Shown one piece after another: positions 16,308-23,289 of a stretch of DNA of 64,000 bases (the first letter of the stretch is position 1; the number at the start of each line of letters is the position of its first letter). Origin of the DNA: Nocardioides malaquae (GTDB lineage Bacteria; Actinomycetota; Actinomycetes; Propionibacteriales; Nocardioidaceae); the NCBI RefSeq assembly GCF_015070385.1, contig NZ_JADCSA010000007.1, positions 1 to 64,000 of the forward strand, written 5' to 3'. The position numbers and the translations under genes are program-made. Under the pieces are notes generated by a model. The model was not told where the DNA came from. It was given only the letters and a program-made list of their open reading frames with translations, and did no database searches.

Positions 16308-17438
16308 GTGCGCATCGACTTCACGCCGTCGCCCCGACCCACCGTGGGCGTGGAGTGGGAGCTGGCGCTGGTCGACCGCACCAGCCGCGACCTCGCCAAC
16401 CGGGCGAGCGACCTCTTCGCCGCTGCCCAGCCGCACCTCCCCCACCCCGAGCGACTCCACCGCGAGCTGCTGCGCAACACGGTCGAGGTGGTGACCGGTG
16501 TCTGCGACAACGCCCGGCAGGCCACCGGGCAGATGCGCGACACCCTGCGCGCCGTGCTGCCGGTGGCCGACGAGCTGGGCCTGGACCTCTTCGGCGCCGG
16601 GGCGCACCCCTTCGCGAGCTGGTCGGGACAGCAGCTGAGCAGCGGGCACCGCTACGAGGAGCTGATCAACCGCACCCAGTGGTGGGGGCGTCAGATGCTG
16701 ATCTGGGGCGTGCACGTGCACGTCGGCCTGCCCGAGCGGGGGCGGGTGCTGGGCGTGCTCAACGGGCTGCTCAACCACTACCCCCACCTGCTGGCCCTCT
16801 CCGCCTCGTCGCCGGTCTGGGCGGGGGTCGACACCGGCTACGCCTCCACCCGGGCCCTGATGTTCCAGCAGCTGCCGACCGCGGGCCTGCCCTTCCAGTT
16901 CACCGACTGGGCGGAGTACGAGGCCTTCGCGCACGACCAGCTCACCACCGGCGTCATCGACGAGCTCTCCGAGATCCGGTGGGACGTGCGTCCGGCACCC
17001 CACCTGGGCACGGTCGAGCACCGGGTCTGCGACGGTGTCTCCACGCTGGAGGAGCTCGGCGCCCTGACCGCGCTCGTGCACTGCCTGGCCATCGACCTCG
17101 ACGACCGGTTGGCGGCCGGCGAGGAGGTCGGCACCCTGCCGCCCTGGCACGTGCAGGAGAACAAGTGGCGCGCCGCCCGCTACGGGCTCGACGCGATCGT
17201 CATCCTCGACGCGCAGAGCAACGAGAAGCTGGTCACCGACGACCTGGCCGACACGCTGGAGCGCCTCGAACCGGTCGCCCGCCGCCTGGACTGCGTCGAG
17301 GAGCTGCGCAGCGTCGACGACCTCCTCCGCCGTGGCGCCTCCTACCAGCGCCAGCGCGCGGTGGCCGCGGCGACCGGTGGTGACCTCGTGGCGGTCGTCG
17401 ACTCGGTGGTCACCGAGCTGCGCGAGTCGTTGGCCTGA
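16308..17438 (+). CDS. Carboxylate-amine ligase, GCS2 family (glutamate-cysteine ligase-like, YbdK type)
   Basis: This 376-residue ATP-dependent ligase is related to YbdK and plant-type glutamate-cysteine ligase. Visible family stretches are PTVGVEWELALVD (active-site Glu residues, about 11-23), LLRNTVEVVTGVCDN, GAHPFASWSGQQLS, WGVHVHVGLPERGRVLGVLN and WDVRPAPHLGTVEHRVCD. In mycothiol-producing actinomycetes these proteins are usually called weak glutamate-cysteine ligases of uncertain role, since glutathione is normally absent. GTG 16308 is supported by the -10 just before it. A 49-bp palindrome follows 23 bases after the stop. Confidence 0.88.
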   Translation: MRIDFTPSPRPTVGVEWELALVDRTSRDLANRASDLFAAAQPHLPHPERLHRELLRNTVEVVTGVCDNARQATGQMRDTLRAVLPVADELGLDLFGAGAHPFASWSGQQLSSGHRYEELINRTQWWGRQMLIWGVHVHVGLPERGRVLGVLNGLLNHYPHLLALSASSPVWAGVDTGYASTRALMFQQLPTAGLPFQFTDWAEYEAFAHDQLTTGVIDELSEIRWDVRPAPHLGTVEHRVCDGVSTLEELGALTALVHCLAIDLDDRLAAGEEVGTLPPWHVQENKWRAARYGLDAIVILDAQSNEKLVTDDLADTLERLEPVARRLDCVEELRSVDDLLRRGASYQRQRAVAAATGGDLVAVVDSVVTELRESLA

Positions 17439-17460
17439 GCTGCAGGGCCCGTGCACCTCG

Positions 17461-17509
17461 CGTCATCGGAGGTTTCTGGTCACCTGGTGACTGAAGTCCT
17501 CCGATGACG
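17461..17509. repeat. 49-bp imperfect palindrome, copy 1
   Basis: The outer arms CGTCATCGGAGG / CCTCCGATGACG are perfect. The inner stem is CTGGTCACC / GGTGACTGAAG with G-U pairs, around a one-base centre. About 15 bases on its left (GGCCCGTGCACCTCG) are also shared with copy 2 (five mismatches at most) and, inverted, with copy 3. It follows the GCS2-type ligase gene and precedes the DUF559-type gene on the same strand; terminator action is possible but there is no U-tract. Confidence 0.85.
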
Positions 17510-17561
17510 TCGCGTAGGGGTGACTCTCCACAGGCCATCCACGGCGAGGCTCGGATCGCGG

Positions 17562-17567
17562 GACGAT
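17562..17567 (+). promoter_or_regulatory. -10-like hexamer before the wHTH/DUF559 gene
   Basis: GACGAT lies six bases before GTG 17574. The spacing is typical of leaderless genes in this window, although the hexamer is a weaker match. Confidence 0.35.
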
Positions 17568-17573
17568 GTCGGG

Positions 17574-18497
17574 GTGGACTGGGAGGAGCTGACGCGGCGT
17601 CAGGAAGGTCTGGTGGCCCGGCGACAGCTGCTGGCCCTGGGGCTGGGTGACCACGACGTACGCCGGATGCTGCGCCGCCGTGACCTCACCGCCGTGCACC
17701 GTGGCGTCTTCGTGGCGCACACGGGTCCGCTGTCGTGGCGGCAGCGGGCGTGGGCTGCTGTCCTGTTCCTCCATCCCGCCGCACTGTGGGGCCCGTCGGC
17801 CCTCGCCGCTGAACGCTCCCGGTCCGACTCCCCACCCGGCCCCCTTCACGTGGCAGTCGACGAGCTCCGCCGGGTGGACCCTCCGGACGGCGTCGTCGTC
17901 CACCGAGTCAGCCGGCTCGCCAGCGTCGCCCGCCTGCAGGCCTCCCCACCCCGGATGAAGATCGAGCTCGCGGTCCTGGACACAGCGGGTGCCGCGCGTG
18001 GCGAGCTCGACCGGATCGCGGCGGTGACCGACGCGGTCCAGTCCCGTCTGGTCACCCCGGGACGTCTGCGAGACGCGTTGGAGGTGCGTCCGAAGCTGCG
18101 CCACCGGGCTCACCTGCGACAGCTGCTGCGCGACCTGGAGCTGGGCACCGACTCGGCGCTCGAGCACGGCTACCTCGTGCGGGTCGAACGGGCCCACGGG
18201 CTTCCGGTGGGGCAGCGTCAGAGCCGGCTCGTGGGGCAGGCCGAACGCCGCGACGTGAAGTACGAGGGCGGGCGCGTCGTCGTCGAGCTCGACAGTCGGG
18301 CGTACCACTCGCTCGCGCGGGAACGCTACGTCGACCTCGAGCGCGACGTCACTGCCGCGCTGGCCGGCTTCCACACCGTGCGGATCGGGTGGGGACAGGT
18401 GTTCCACACACCGTGCCGCACCGCCGTCCACCTCGCCGAGCTGCTCCGGCTTCGCGGGTGGACCGGAGAGCTGCTCCGCTGCGACCAATGTCCGTGA
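17574..18497 (+). CDS. AbiEi-antitoxin-like wHTH protein with C-terminal DUF559/Vsr-like nuclease domain
   Basis: This 307-residue protein has the layout of a common but uncharacterised actinobacterial family. A small N-terminal winged helix (WEELTRRQEGLVARRQLLAL, then VRRMLRRRDLTAVHRGVFV) resembles the AbiEi_4 antitoxin domain. The central part is divergent. The C-terminal segment, about 225-300, has a PD-(D/E)XK-like pattern: an aspartate in RRDVKYEGG followed by VVVELDSRAYHS. No AbiEii toxin is adjacent. GTG 17574 gives the usual family start; GTG 17520 would add 18 residues. The gene is bracketed by two nearly identical 49-bp palindromes. Whether it is a defence, regulatory or mobile-element protein is not known. 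Confidence 0.75.
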   Translation: MDWEELTRRQEGLVARRQLLALGLGDHDVRRMLRRRDLTAVHRGVFVAHTGPLSWRQRAWAAVLFLHPAALWGPSALAAERSRSDSPPGPLHVAVDELRRVDPPDGVVVHRVSRLASVARLQASPPRMKIELAVLDTAGAARGELDRIAAVTDAVQSRLVTPGRLRDALEVRPKLRHRAHLRQLLRDLELGTDSALEHGYLVRVERAHGLPVGQRQSRLVGQAERRDVKYEGGRVVVELDSRAYHSLARERYVDLERDVTAALAGFHTVRIGWGQVFHTPCRTAVHLAELLRLRGWTGELLRCDQCP

Positions 18498-18512
18498 GGC
18501 CCGTACATCTGG

Positions 18513-18561
18513 CGTCATCGGAGGTTTCTGGTCACCTGGTGCCTGAACTCCTCCGATGACG
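18513..18561. repeat. 49-bp imperfect palindrome, copy 2
   Basis: This copy is in the same orientation as copy 1 and differs at only two bases (GGTGCCTGAACT for GGTGACTGAAGT). It lies between the stop of the DUF559-type gene and the convergent coiled-coil gene. The left flank GGCCCGTACATCTGG resembles that of copy 1. Confidence 0.85.
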
Positions 18562-18581
18562 TCGCGCGCAGCGCGGCAGCG

Positions 18582-19511
18582 CTACGCCTGCAGAAGCTCC
18601 TCGCGCTCCTGGGCCAGTCGGGTGCGCCGCTCGTCGATCGCCGACAGGCGCGCGCACAGCTCGGCGTCGAGGTGGGCCAGGGTCTGCAGGGTGTGGTTGA
18701 CGCGCCGGCTCGCCCCGTCGATCCGGGTGGCCACCGACCAGTCGCTGAAGATGTTGTCGAACCACACGTCGAAGACCTTGGTCAGCTCGGTGACCCCCAC
18801 CCCGCCGACCGGGCCGATGCCGACGTCGGCGAGCTCGGTCGCGAGGTGGTGCAGCGCGGCGTCGGCGTCGCGGAGCAGCTCGGCGGCCCGGTCGAGTTTC
18901 TGGTGCTTGACCATGTCGGCCATCAGCCCGCCGCCGAAGAAGGTGTCGTAGGTGGCCCAGTTGCCGGCCTGGCCCAGGTGCTTGGCCGCGGCGGCGAGCA
19001 CCTGTCCGGCGTGTCGGCAGGCGGTCAGGGCCTCGACGACCTCCTGCCGGTCGGCCTCCAGGCGTCCCGTCGCCTCCGCCACCTCGGCCAACCGGGCTCC
19101 CTCCACGCTGTCGGGCGCCAGCTCGGCCTCCCGCGCCGACAGCGCCGCCGCCCACCGCTCGTCGAGCAGCCCCAGCCCGTTGAGCCGGCGCACCAGCTCC
19201 GCCTGCTCGCGCAGCGCGGCCTGCCACCGGGCGTGCTCGGTGGCGTACGCGTACTCCGCGGCGCGCGCCTCGGCCTGCTCGCGGTCGAGGTCGTCGAGTC
19301 GACGGCCACGCACGGCCGAGAGGACCCGGGTCAGCGACATCGACTCGAGCTTCTCGACGTCGCGGCGTTCGGCGGCGAGGTGCTGCGACGCCTGCTGGAC
19401 GCGTTCCTCGAGGAGCTCGACCTCTTGGCTGGCGGCGGCGTGCCGCGCCGTCAGGTGGTCGCGCTCGGCCCGCAGGCGGGCCACCTCGGTGATCTCGGCG
19501 AGGGTGTCCAT
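18582..19511 (-). CDS. Coiled-coil protein of a widespread uncharacterised family
   Basis: This 309-residue soluble protein has a long helical, heptad-rich N-terminus (RLRAERDHLTARHAAASQEV through about residue 180). A conserved-looking C-terminal block follows: GNWATYDTFFGGGLMADMVK, HQKLDRAAELL, then VFDVWFDNIFSDWSVATRI. I recall proteins from Bacilli and other phyla with the same 'W.T.D.FGGG...MAKH.K.D.A' and 'F.D.F..DW.V...I' signature, all annotated hypothetical. It has its own leaderless-type promoter (TAGGAT seven bases before ATG 19511), so it may not depend on the methyltransferase gene upstream. The role is unknown. Confidence 0.7.
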   Translation of the reverse strand: MDTLAEITEVARLRAERDHLTARHAAASQEVELLEERVQQASQHLAAERRDVEKLESMSLTRVLSAVRGRRLDDLDREQAEARAAEYAYATEHARWQAALREQAELVRRLNGLGLLDERWAAALSAREAELAPDSVEGARLAEVAEATGRLEADRQEVVEALTACRHAGQVLAAAAKHLGQAGNWATYDTFFGGGLMADMVKHQKLDRAAELLRDADAALHHLATELADVGIGPVGGVGVTELTKVFDVWFDNIFSDWSVATRIDGASRRVNHTLQTLAHLDAELCARLSAIDERRTRLAQEREELLQA

Positions 19512-19518
19512 GGCCGCG

Positions 19519-19524
19519 ATCCTA
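19519..19524 (-). promoter_or_regulatory. -10 element of leaderless coiled-coil gene promoter
   Basis: On the minus strand, TAGGAT is followed by seven bases and then ATG 19511. It lies in the 36-base gap after the methyltransferase gene, so the coiled-coil gene can be transcribed on its own. Confidence 0.5.
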
Positions 19525-19547
19525 GGGGGCCGTCGGCCCCGTCGTGC

Positions 19548-20714
19548 TCAGCGCTCCTCCAGGCCGCCACCGACGTGCTCGGCGACGGCGCGCAACCGCG
19601 CGCGGGTGATGTCGGCGACCGTACGCAGACCGGCGAGGTCGGCGTTCGACCCCGGGCGCACCGGCTCGGCGACGTTGACCGAGAGGCAGGTGCGGCTGCC
19701 CCCGTCGGCGGCGTTGAGCAGCGCGACCGCGTGGCCGGTTGTACCGCTGCCGGCGAAGGGGTCCAGCACCCGGGCGTCGGCCGGCATCGTGCGCAGCACC
19801 CGGCGCACCAGACCGGTCGGCTTGGGCGACTCGAAGACGTGGCCGACCAGCTGCTTGAGCTCGGCGACCGCCGTGTCCGTGGAGCCGACCTCCTCGGAGT
19901 GCCAGATGGTGCGCAACTTCTTGCGCCGCCCGCCGGGCGACTCGAGCCAGTCACGCTGGAAGACGTCGACGCGTGCTCCCTGCCGGCCCTTGATCTCCCG
20001 GCACTCGAGGTCGTCGGGGCGTTCGTCGATGCGCGGACGCGACCAGCGCCAGACGGCGGGCCGGCCGTCACCGAAGACCGGCAGGACCTCCACGGCGCCC
20101 TCGAAGGGGGTCGTGGCGACGCGCCCGGATTCAGGGTCGCCCCACACCGGGAAGTGCAGGCTCGGGGAGGTCACGGGGTTGAACTTCTTGTTGGTGTTGC
20201 GCAGCGGCAGGCGCCGGTAGGCCCGACCGTCGTCGGTGCGCAGCCCGAAGTCTGCGGGGTCGACGGTGTCGGAGGTCCGGGCGTCGAGCAGGCACGACCT
20301 CGCCTCACGGGCGTAGACGAGGAGGTACTCGTGGTCGGTCGCGAATCCTCCTCCCAGCTGCCGTCCCTTGGGGTTGAGGTTGACCACCACCTGCGCCAGG
20401 AAGTTGTGCTCCCCGAAGACCTCGTCGAGCAGCAGTCGGAGCCGCGCCTGCTCGTTGTCGTCGATGCTGATGGCGAGCGCACCGGTGGGGGCGAGCACCG
20501 CCCGCATCGCCTCCAGCCGCGGCCGCATGAAGTCCACCCAGGCCGCGTGCCGGCCGGCGCGTCCCCCGTCGGCGCCGCGGAAGTCGTCGACGTAGGAGAA
20601 GAGCGAGCCGGTGTTGTAGGGCGGGTCGGTCACGACCAGGTCGATGCTGCCGGGCGCCAGACCCTGCATCACCGCGAGGTTGTCGCCCTCGACGAAGGTG
20701 TTCCAGACGCCCAC
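19548..20714 (-). CDS. Site-specific DNA methyltransferase, type III Mod-like (N6-adenine or N4-cytosine)
   Basis: This 388-residue beta-class methyltransferase has its catalytic motif IV first (VVTDPPYNTGSLFSYVDDF, residues about 27-45) and its AdoMet motif I last (VLDPFAGSGTTGHAVALLN, about 315-333). The middle has AISIDDNEQARLRLLLDEVFG and TDHEYLLVYAREA, as in type III Mod proteins. It is short for a Mod subunit, with little room for a target-recognition domain. No res or other restriction gene is within reach, so it looks like an orphan. The start is GTG 20714, 12 bases past the upstream lipoprotein stop. Confidence 0.85.
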   Translation of the reverse strand: MGVWNTFVEGDNLAVMQGLAPGSIDLVVTDPPYNTGSLFSYVDDFRGADGGRAGRHAAWVDFMRPRLEAMRAVLAPTGALAISIDDNEQARLRLLLDEVFGEHNFLAQVVVNLNPKGRQLGGGFATDHEYLLVYAREARSCLLDARTSDTVDPADFGLRTDDGRAYRRLPLRNTNKKFNPVTSPSLHFPVWGDPESGRVATTPFEGAVEVLPVFGDGRPAVWRWSRPRIDERPDDLECREIKGRQGARVDVFQRDWLESPGGRRKKLRTIWHSEEVGSTDTAVAELKQLVGHVFESPKPTGLVRRVLRTMPADARVLDPFAGSGTTGHAVALLNAADGGSRTCLSVNVAEPVRPGSNADLAGLRTVADITRARLRAVAEHVGGGLEER

Positions 20715-20726
20715 GCCGAAACGACC

Positions 20727-21245
20727 TCAGGGAGCCGCGTCGACGGCGACGACCGCCAGCCACGTGGTCGGCACCAGGCACTGGGTGGCGGTGGCCATGC
20801 TCTTCTCGACGACGACGTTGAGACCTCCGTCGATCAGCTCGACCGTGTAGTCCTTCGGCGCGTCGCAGCCCACGGCCAGGACCAGCCCGTAGGCCGTCGT
20901 CCCGTCGCCGACCTGTGCGGCGGCGGCGTCGACCTTGCGCACCAGGCGGGCCGGCGCGTTGGCCGGCAGCCAGTCACGCACGGCCTCCTCGGAGGTGAGC
21001 GGAGTGGCGGTGCCCGGCTCCATGCGCAGTCGCGCCTGGGAGAAGGCCGCCAACTCGGTGAAGTCGACCTCTCCGCTGCGGGGGGCGGGCACGGTGCCGC
21101 CCGACGGCTCGGCGGTCACGCTGGGTGTGGGCTCGGCAGAGGGCTCGTCGGCGGGCTCGTCGGAGCCACAGGCGCTCACCAGCGCGCCACAGAGCGCGAG
21201 ACCGGCGAGGGTGGCGAGGCGGCGGGAGGCGAGGTGAGTGTCCAT
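20727..21245 (-). CDS. Putative lipoprotein of unknown function
   Basis: This 172-residue protein has a signal peptide (MDTHLASRRLATLAGLALCG) and a lipobox LVSAC, then a low-complexity acidic/proline linker (DEPADEPSAEPTPSVTAEPS). The globular part (about 65-172) contains ATPLTSEEAVRDWLPANAPA, VLAVGCDAPKDYTVELIDGG and ATQCLVPTTWLAVV; its two cysteines may pair. No family was recognised. ATG 21245 is chosen for the signal peptide. It lies 12 bases upstream of the methyltransferase gene, so they may share a transcript. Confidence 0.75.
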   Translation of the reverse strand: MDTHLASRRLATLAGLALCGALVSACGSDEPADEPSAEPTPSVTAEPSGGTVPAPRSGEVDFTELAAFSQARLRMEPGTATPLTSEEAVRDWLPANAPARLVRKVDAAAAQVGDGTTAYGLVLAVGCDAPKDYTVELIDGGLNVVVEKSMATATQCLVPTTWLAVVAVDAAP

Positions 21246-21307
21246 GGTGATGAGACGATAGCCGCGCCCGACCGGTTCCCGCCGAGGACCAGCCGGCTTG
21301 GACTGGC

Positions 21308-21313
21308 TACCCT
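21308..21313 (+). promoter_or_regulatory. -10 element of mug promoter
   Basis: TACCCT lies eight bases before ATG 21322, with no ribosome binding site between. Confidence 0.45.
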
Positions 21314-21321
21314 CACTGGCC

Positions 21322-21894
21322 ATGGCCCGCTTCTCCCGCGCCGAGCTCGAGTCCTTCCGCGACGCGGAGGTGCCGGACCTGATCGGCGACGACGTCCGCC
21401 TGCTCTTCGTCGGCATCAACCCCGGCCTGTGGACCGCGGCGACGCAGACCCACTTCGCCCACCCCGTCAACCGGTTCTACCCGGCGCTGCTGCGCGCCGG
21501 GATCCTCGAGCGCGCGATCGACCCGGCGGCCGGGATGAGCGACGAGGACCGGGCGTACGTCCGTGGTCGCGGCATCGGCATCACCAACCTGGTGCGCCGG
21601 GCCACCGCCCGGGCCGACGAGCTGACCCGCGAGGAGCTGCGCGTCGGGGCGGAGCAGCTGCGAGCGACGGTCGAACGGGCCGCCCCGCGGGTGGTCGCGG
21701 TGGCCGGGATCACCGCCTACCGACAGGCGTTCGGCCTGCCGAAGGCGGTGACGGGGCTCCAGCCGGAGAGGTTGGCCGGTGCCGAGCTGTGGGTGGTGCC
21801 CAACCCGTCGGGCCTCAACGCCCACCACACGGTGGAGACGCTGGCCGTCGAGTACGCAGCGCCGGCCCGCGCTGCGGGACTGCTGAGCGCCTGA
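21322..21894 (+). CDS. mug: Mismatch-specific uracil/thymine DNA glycosylase (Mug/TDG family)
   Basis: This 190-residue base-excision enzyme removes uracil or ethenocytosine from mismatches. The family motifs are clear: LLFVGINPGLWTAATQTHFA, with the GINPG active-site loop, near residue 20, NRFYPALLRAG, GIGITNLVRRATARADEL, and the minor-groove wedge motif NPSGLNAHHT near 160. ATG 21322 is supported by TACCCT eight bases upstream. It is divergent from the lipoprotein gene and convergent with the RTX gene. Confidence 0.92.
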   Translation: MARFSRAELESFRDAEVPDLIGDDVRLLFVGINPGLWTAATQTHFAHPVNRFYPALLRAGILERAIDPAAGMSDEDRAYVRGRGIGITNLVRRATARADELTREELRVGAEQLRATVERAAPRVVAVAGITAYRQAFGLPKAVTGLQPERLAGAELWVVPNPSGLNAHHTVETLAVEYAAPARAAGLLSA

Positions 21895-21908
21895 AGGCGC
21901 TGTACTGA

Positions 21909-23129
21909 TCAACGCCTCACGGCGTAGGGCGAGCGCGCCTCGGCGCGGGCCTCCGCCTCGGCGTCGACCGCGTCCGGGCCGTAGGGCCAGTCGGCGGGCA
22001 CCTCGTCCCAGCCGATCACCTCGACGACCTCACAGTCGTCGTAGCCGGAGTAGTTCTGGATCGCGTCCTCGGGGTCCTGGTAGCCCACGAAGTAGACCCG
22101 GTCGTAGCCCATGTTGCAGTGGATGCGGTCGTGGTCGCCGTCGGGCAGCACGTAGATGACGTCGTTGCCCTCCTCACCGTAGACCTGGTCGCGGCCGGGC
22201 CCCATGTAGAAGACGTCGTTGCCCTCGTCGCCGCTCACGTCGTTGTCGTGGCCGGCACCGTCGATCAGCAGGTCGTCGCCCATGTCGCCGTCCATGTGGT
22301 CGTTGCCCGCGCCGCCGTAGACCTTGTCGTTGCCGGCGCCACCGGAGACGTGGTCGTGGCCCTCGCCGCCGAAGGCGAGGTCGTCACCCGCACCACCGTA
22401 GACACCGCCGGGCTCGTTGGGCTTGCCGGCGCGGGTACGCACGTCGTCACCGGCACCGCCGAAGAGGACGTCGTTGCCGTCGCCGCCGAAGACGATGTCG
22501 CTGCCGTCGTCACCGTGCATCTCGTCCGCACCGGGGTTGCCGAACATCTCGTCGTTGCCGTCGTCACCGTGCAGCAGGTCGTCGCCGTCGTTGCCGTAGA
22601 GCAGGTCGTGGTCCTCGCCGCCGAAGATCTCGTCGATGCCGGGGCCGCCCATGGCGGTGTCGTTGCCCGGTCCGCCATAGATCTCGTCGTCGCCCTCACC
22701 GCCCTGGAGGCCCAGACCGGTGGCGATCTTGATGTTGTCGTCACCGGGGCCGCCGTGCAGCCAGTCGTTGTCGGGGCCGGCCTGGATCACGTCACGCCCC
22801 GCACCACCCCAGAGGCGGTCGTGGCCGCCCTGACCGACCAGCCGGTCGTTGCCGCGGTCACCCTTGCCGCGGTCGTCGTCGGGGCCGAGCAGGATGTTGT
22901 CGCGGCCCGGTCCGCCCCACACCTGGTCGGTGCCGGGGCCGGCGAAGATCGTGTCGTTGCCGCGCAGTCCCGAGACCCGGTCGTCGCCGGCGAAGGAGTG
23001 CATGGTGTTGGCCTTGGCGTTGCCGCGCATCACGTCGTCGCCGCGACTTCCCTTGCGCATGGCCGACGCGGCACCGGCGCTGAACGCGACCAGCGCGAGC
23101 GCGACGAAGAGGACAAGAAGACGACGCAT
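21909..23129 (-). CDS. Exported calcium-binding RTX (hemolysin-type repeat) protein
   Basis: This 406-residue protein has an N-terminal Sec signal peptide (MRRLLVLFVALALVAFSAGA, cleavage after ASA). About 20 tandem nonapeptide repeats of the GGxGxDxUx type follow from about residue 30 to 330 (for example GGAGNDKVYGGAGNDHMDGD). Such repeats fold as a parallel beta-roll that binds calcium. The C-terminus has two cysteines (RIHCNMGYD and GYDDCEVVEV) and an acidic/alanine tail. Classical RTX proteins leave by type I secretion; this one uses a Sec signal, as is usual for actinobacterial relatives. No catalytic domain is attached, so it is probably a secreted or wall-associated structural protein. 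GGGAGGA precedes the ATG. Confidence 0.9.
   Translation of the reverse strand: MRRLLVLFVALALVAFSAGAASAMRKGSRGDDVMRGNAKANTMHSFAGDDRVSGLRGNDTIFAGPGTDQVWGGPGRDNILLGPDDDRGKGDRGNDRLVGQGGHDRLWGGAGRDVIQAGPDNDWLHGGPGDDNIKIATGLGLQGGEGDDEIYGGPGNDTAMGGPGIDEIFGGEDHDLLYGNDGDDLLHGDDGNDEMFGNPGADEMHGDDGSDIVFGGDGNDVLFGGAGDDVRTRAGKPNEPGGVYGGAGDDLAFGGEGHDHVSGGAGNDKVYGGAGNDHMDGDMGDDLLIDGAGHDNDVSGDEGNDVFYMGPGRDQVYGEEGNDVIYVLPDGDHDRIHCNMGYDRVYFVGYQDPEDAIQNYSGYDDCEVVEVIGWDEVPADWPYGPDAVDAEAEARAEARSPYAVRR
22120..23035. repeat. Tandem RTX nonapeptide-coding repeats
   Basis: Roughly twenty 27-base units, recognisable on the plus strand by recurring GTCGTTGCC/GTCGTCGCC blocks, encode the calcium-binding roll. They differ enough in sequence that the array looks old rather than recently expanded. 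Confidence 0.8.
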
Positions 23130-23188
23130 GGGTTCCTCCCGAGAACCTGGCCGCTGCTCTGGGGGCGGCCATAGAGGCGTACCCCCCT

Positions 23189-23219
23189 ACTATCCCCAAA
23201 CTTGGGTATGGTATGCCAA
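23189..23219 (-). promoter_or_regulatory. Promoter with internal operator-like palindrome upstream of the RTX gene
   Basis: On the minus strand, TTGGCA (23219-23214) and GATAGT (23194-23189) could be -35 and -10 with a 19-base spacer. Between them lies the dyad CCCAA-GT-TTGGG (23206-23195), in the place a repressor would occupy. The stretch is unusually A/T-rich for this window. The regulator is unknown. Confidence 0.5.
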
Positions 23220-23289
23220 TCCTCGGCGTCCGATCGGCGCGTGAAGTGCACCACGTCGACGCGGCGAACGGCCGGGCACGCGCCCGCCC

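Noticed and set aside
15893-17383. Long plus-strand frame of 496 codons over the thrE start and the ligase
   Set aside because: It is a shadow of the GCS2-type ligase in another frame; the ligase frame has conserved active-site segments and a promoter.
17574-18497. AbiE toxin-antitoxin pair
   Set aside because: The N-terminal wHTH resembles AbiEi_4 but no AbiEii nucleotidyltransferase toxin lies on either side; the neighbours are a ligase and a coiled-coil protein.
19548-20714. Complete type III restriction-modification system
   Set aside because: No Res helicase/nuclease gene is adjacent on either strand; only the Mod-like gene is present.
18672-21908. A plus-strand open frame of 1,078 codons across the methyltransferase region
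   Set aside because: It overlaps four genes with recognisable motifs on one or the other strand and has no domain of its own. Lack of stops is expected at this G+C content.
22120-23035. CRISPR-like regular repeats
   Set aside because: The periodicity is 27 bases inside an open reading frame and encodes nonapeptides. There are no conserved repeat units separated by unique spacers.
22119-23174. Valine/alanine-rich 351-codon plus-strand frame with repeats
   Set aside because: It is the antisense image of the RTX repeats. The minus frame has a signal peptide and GGxGxDxUx units.
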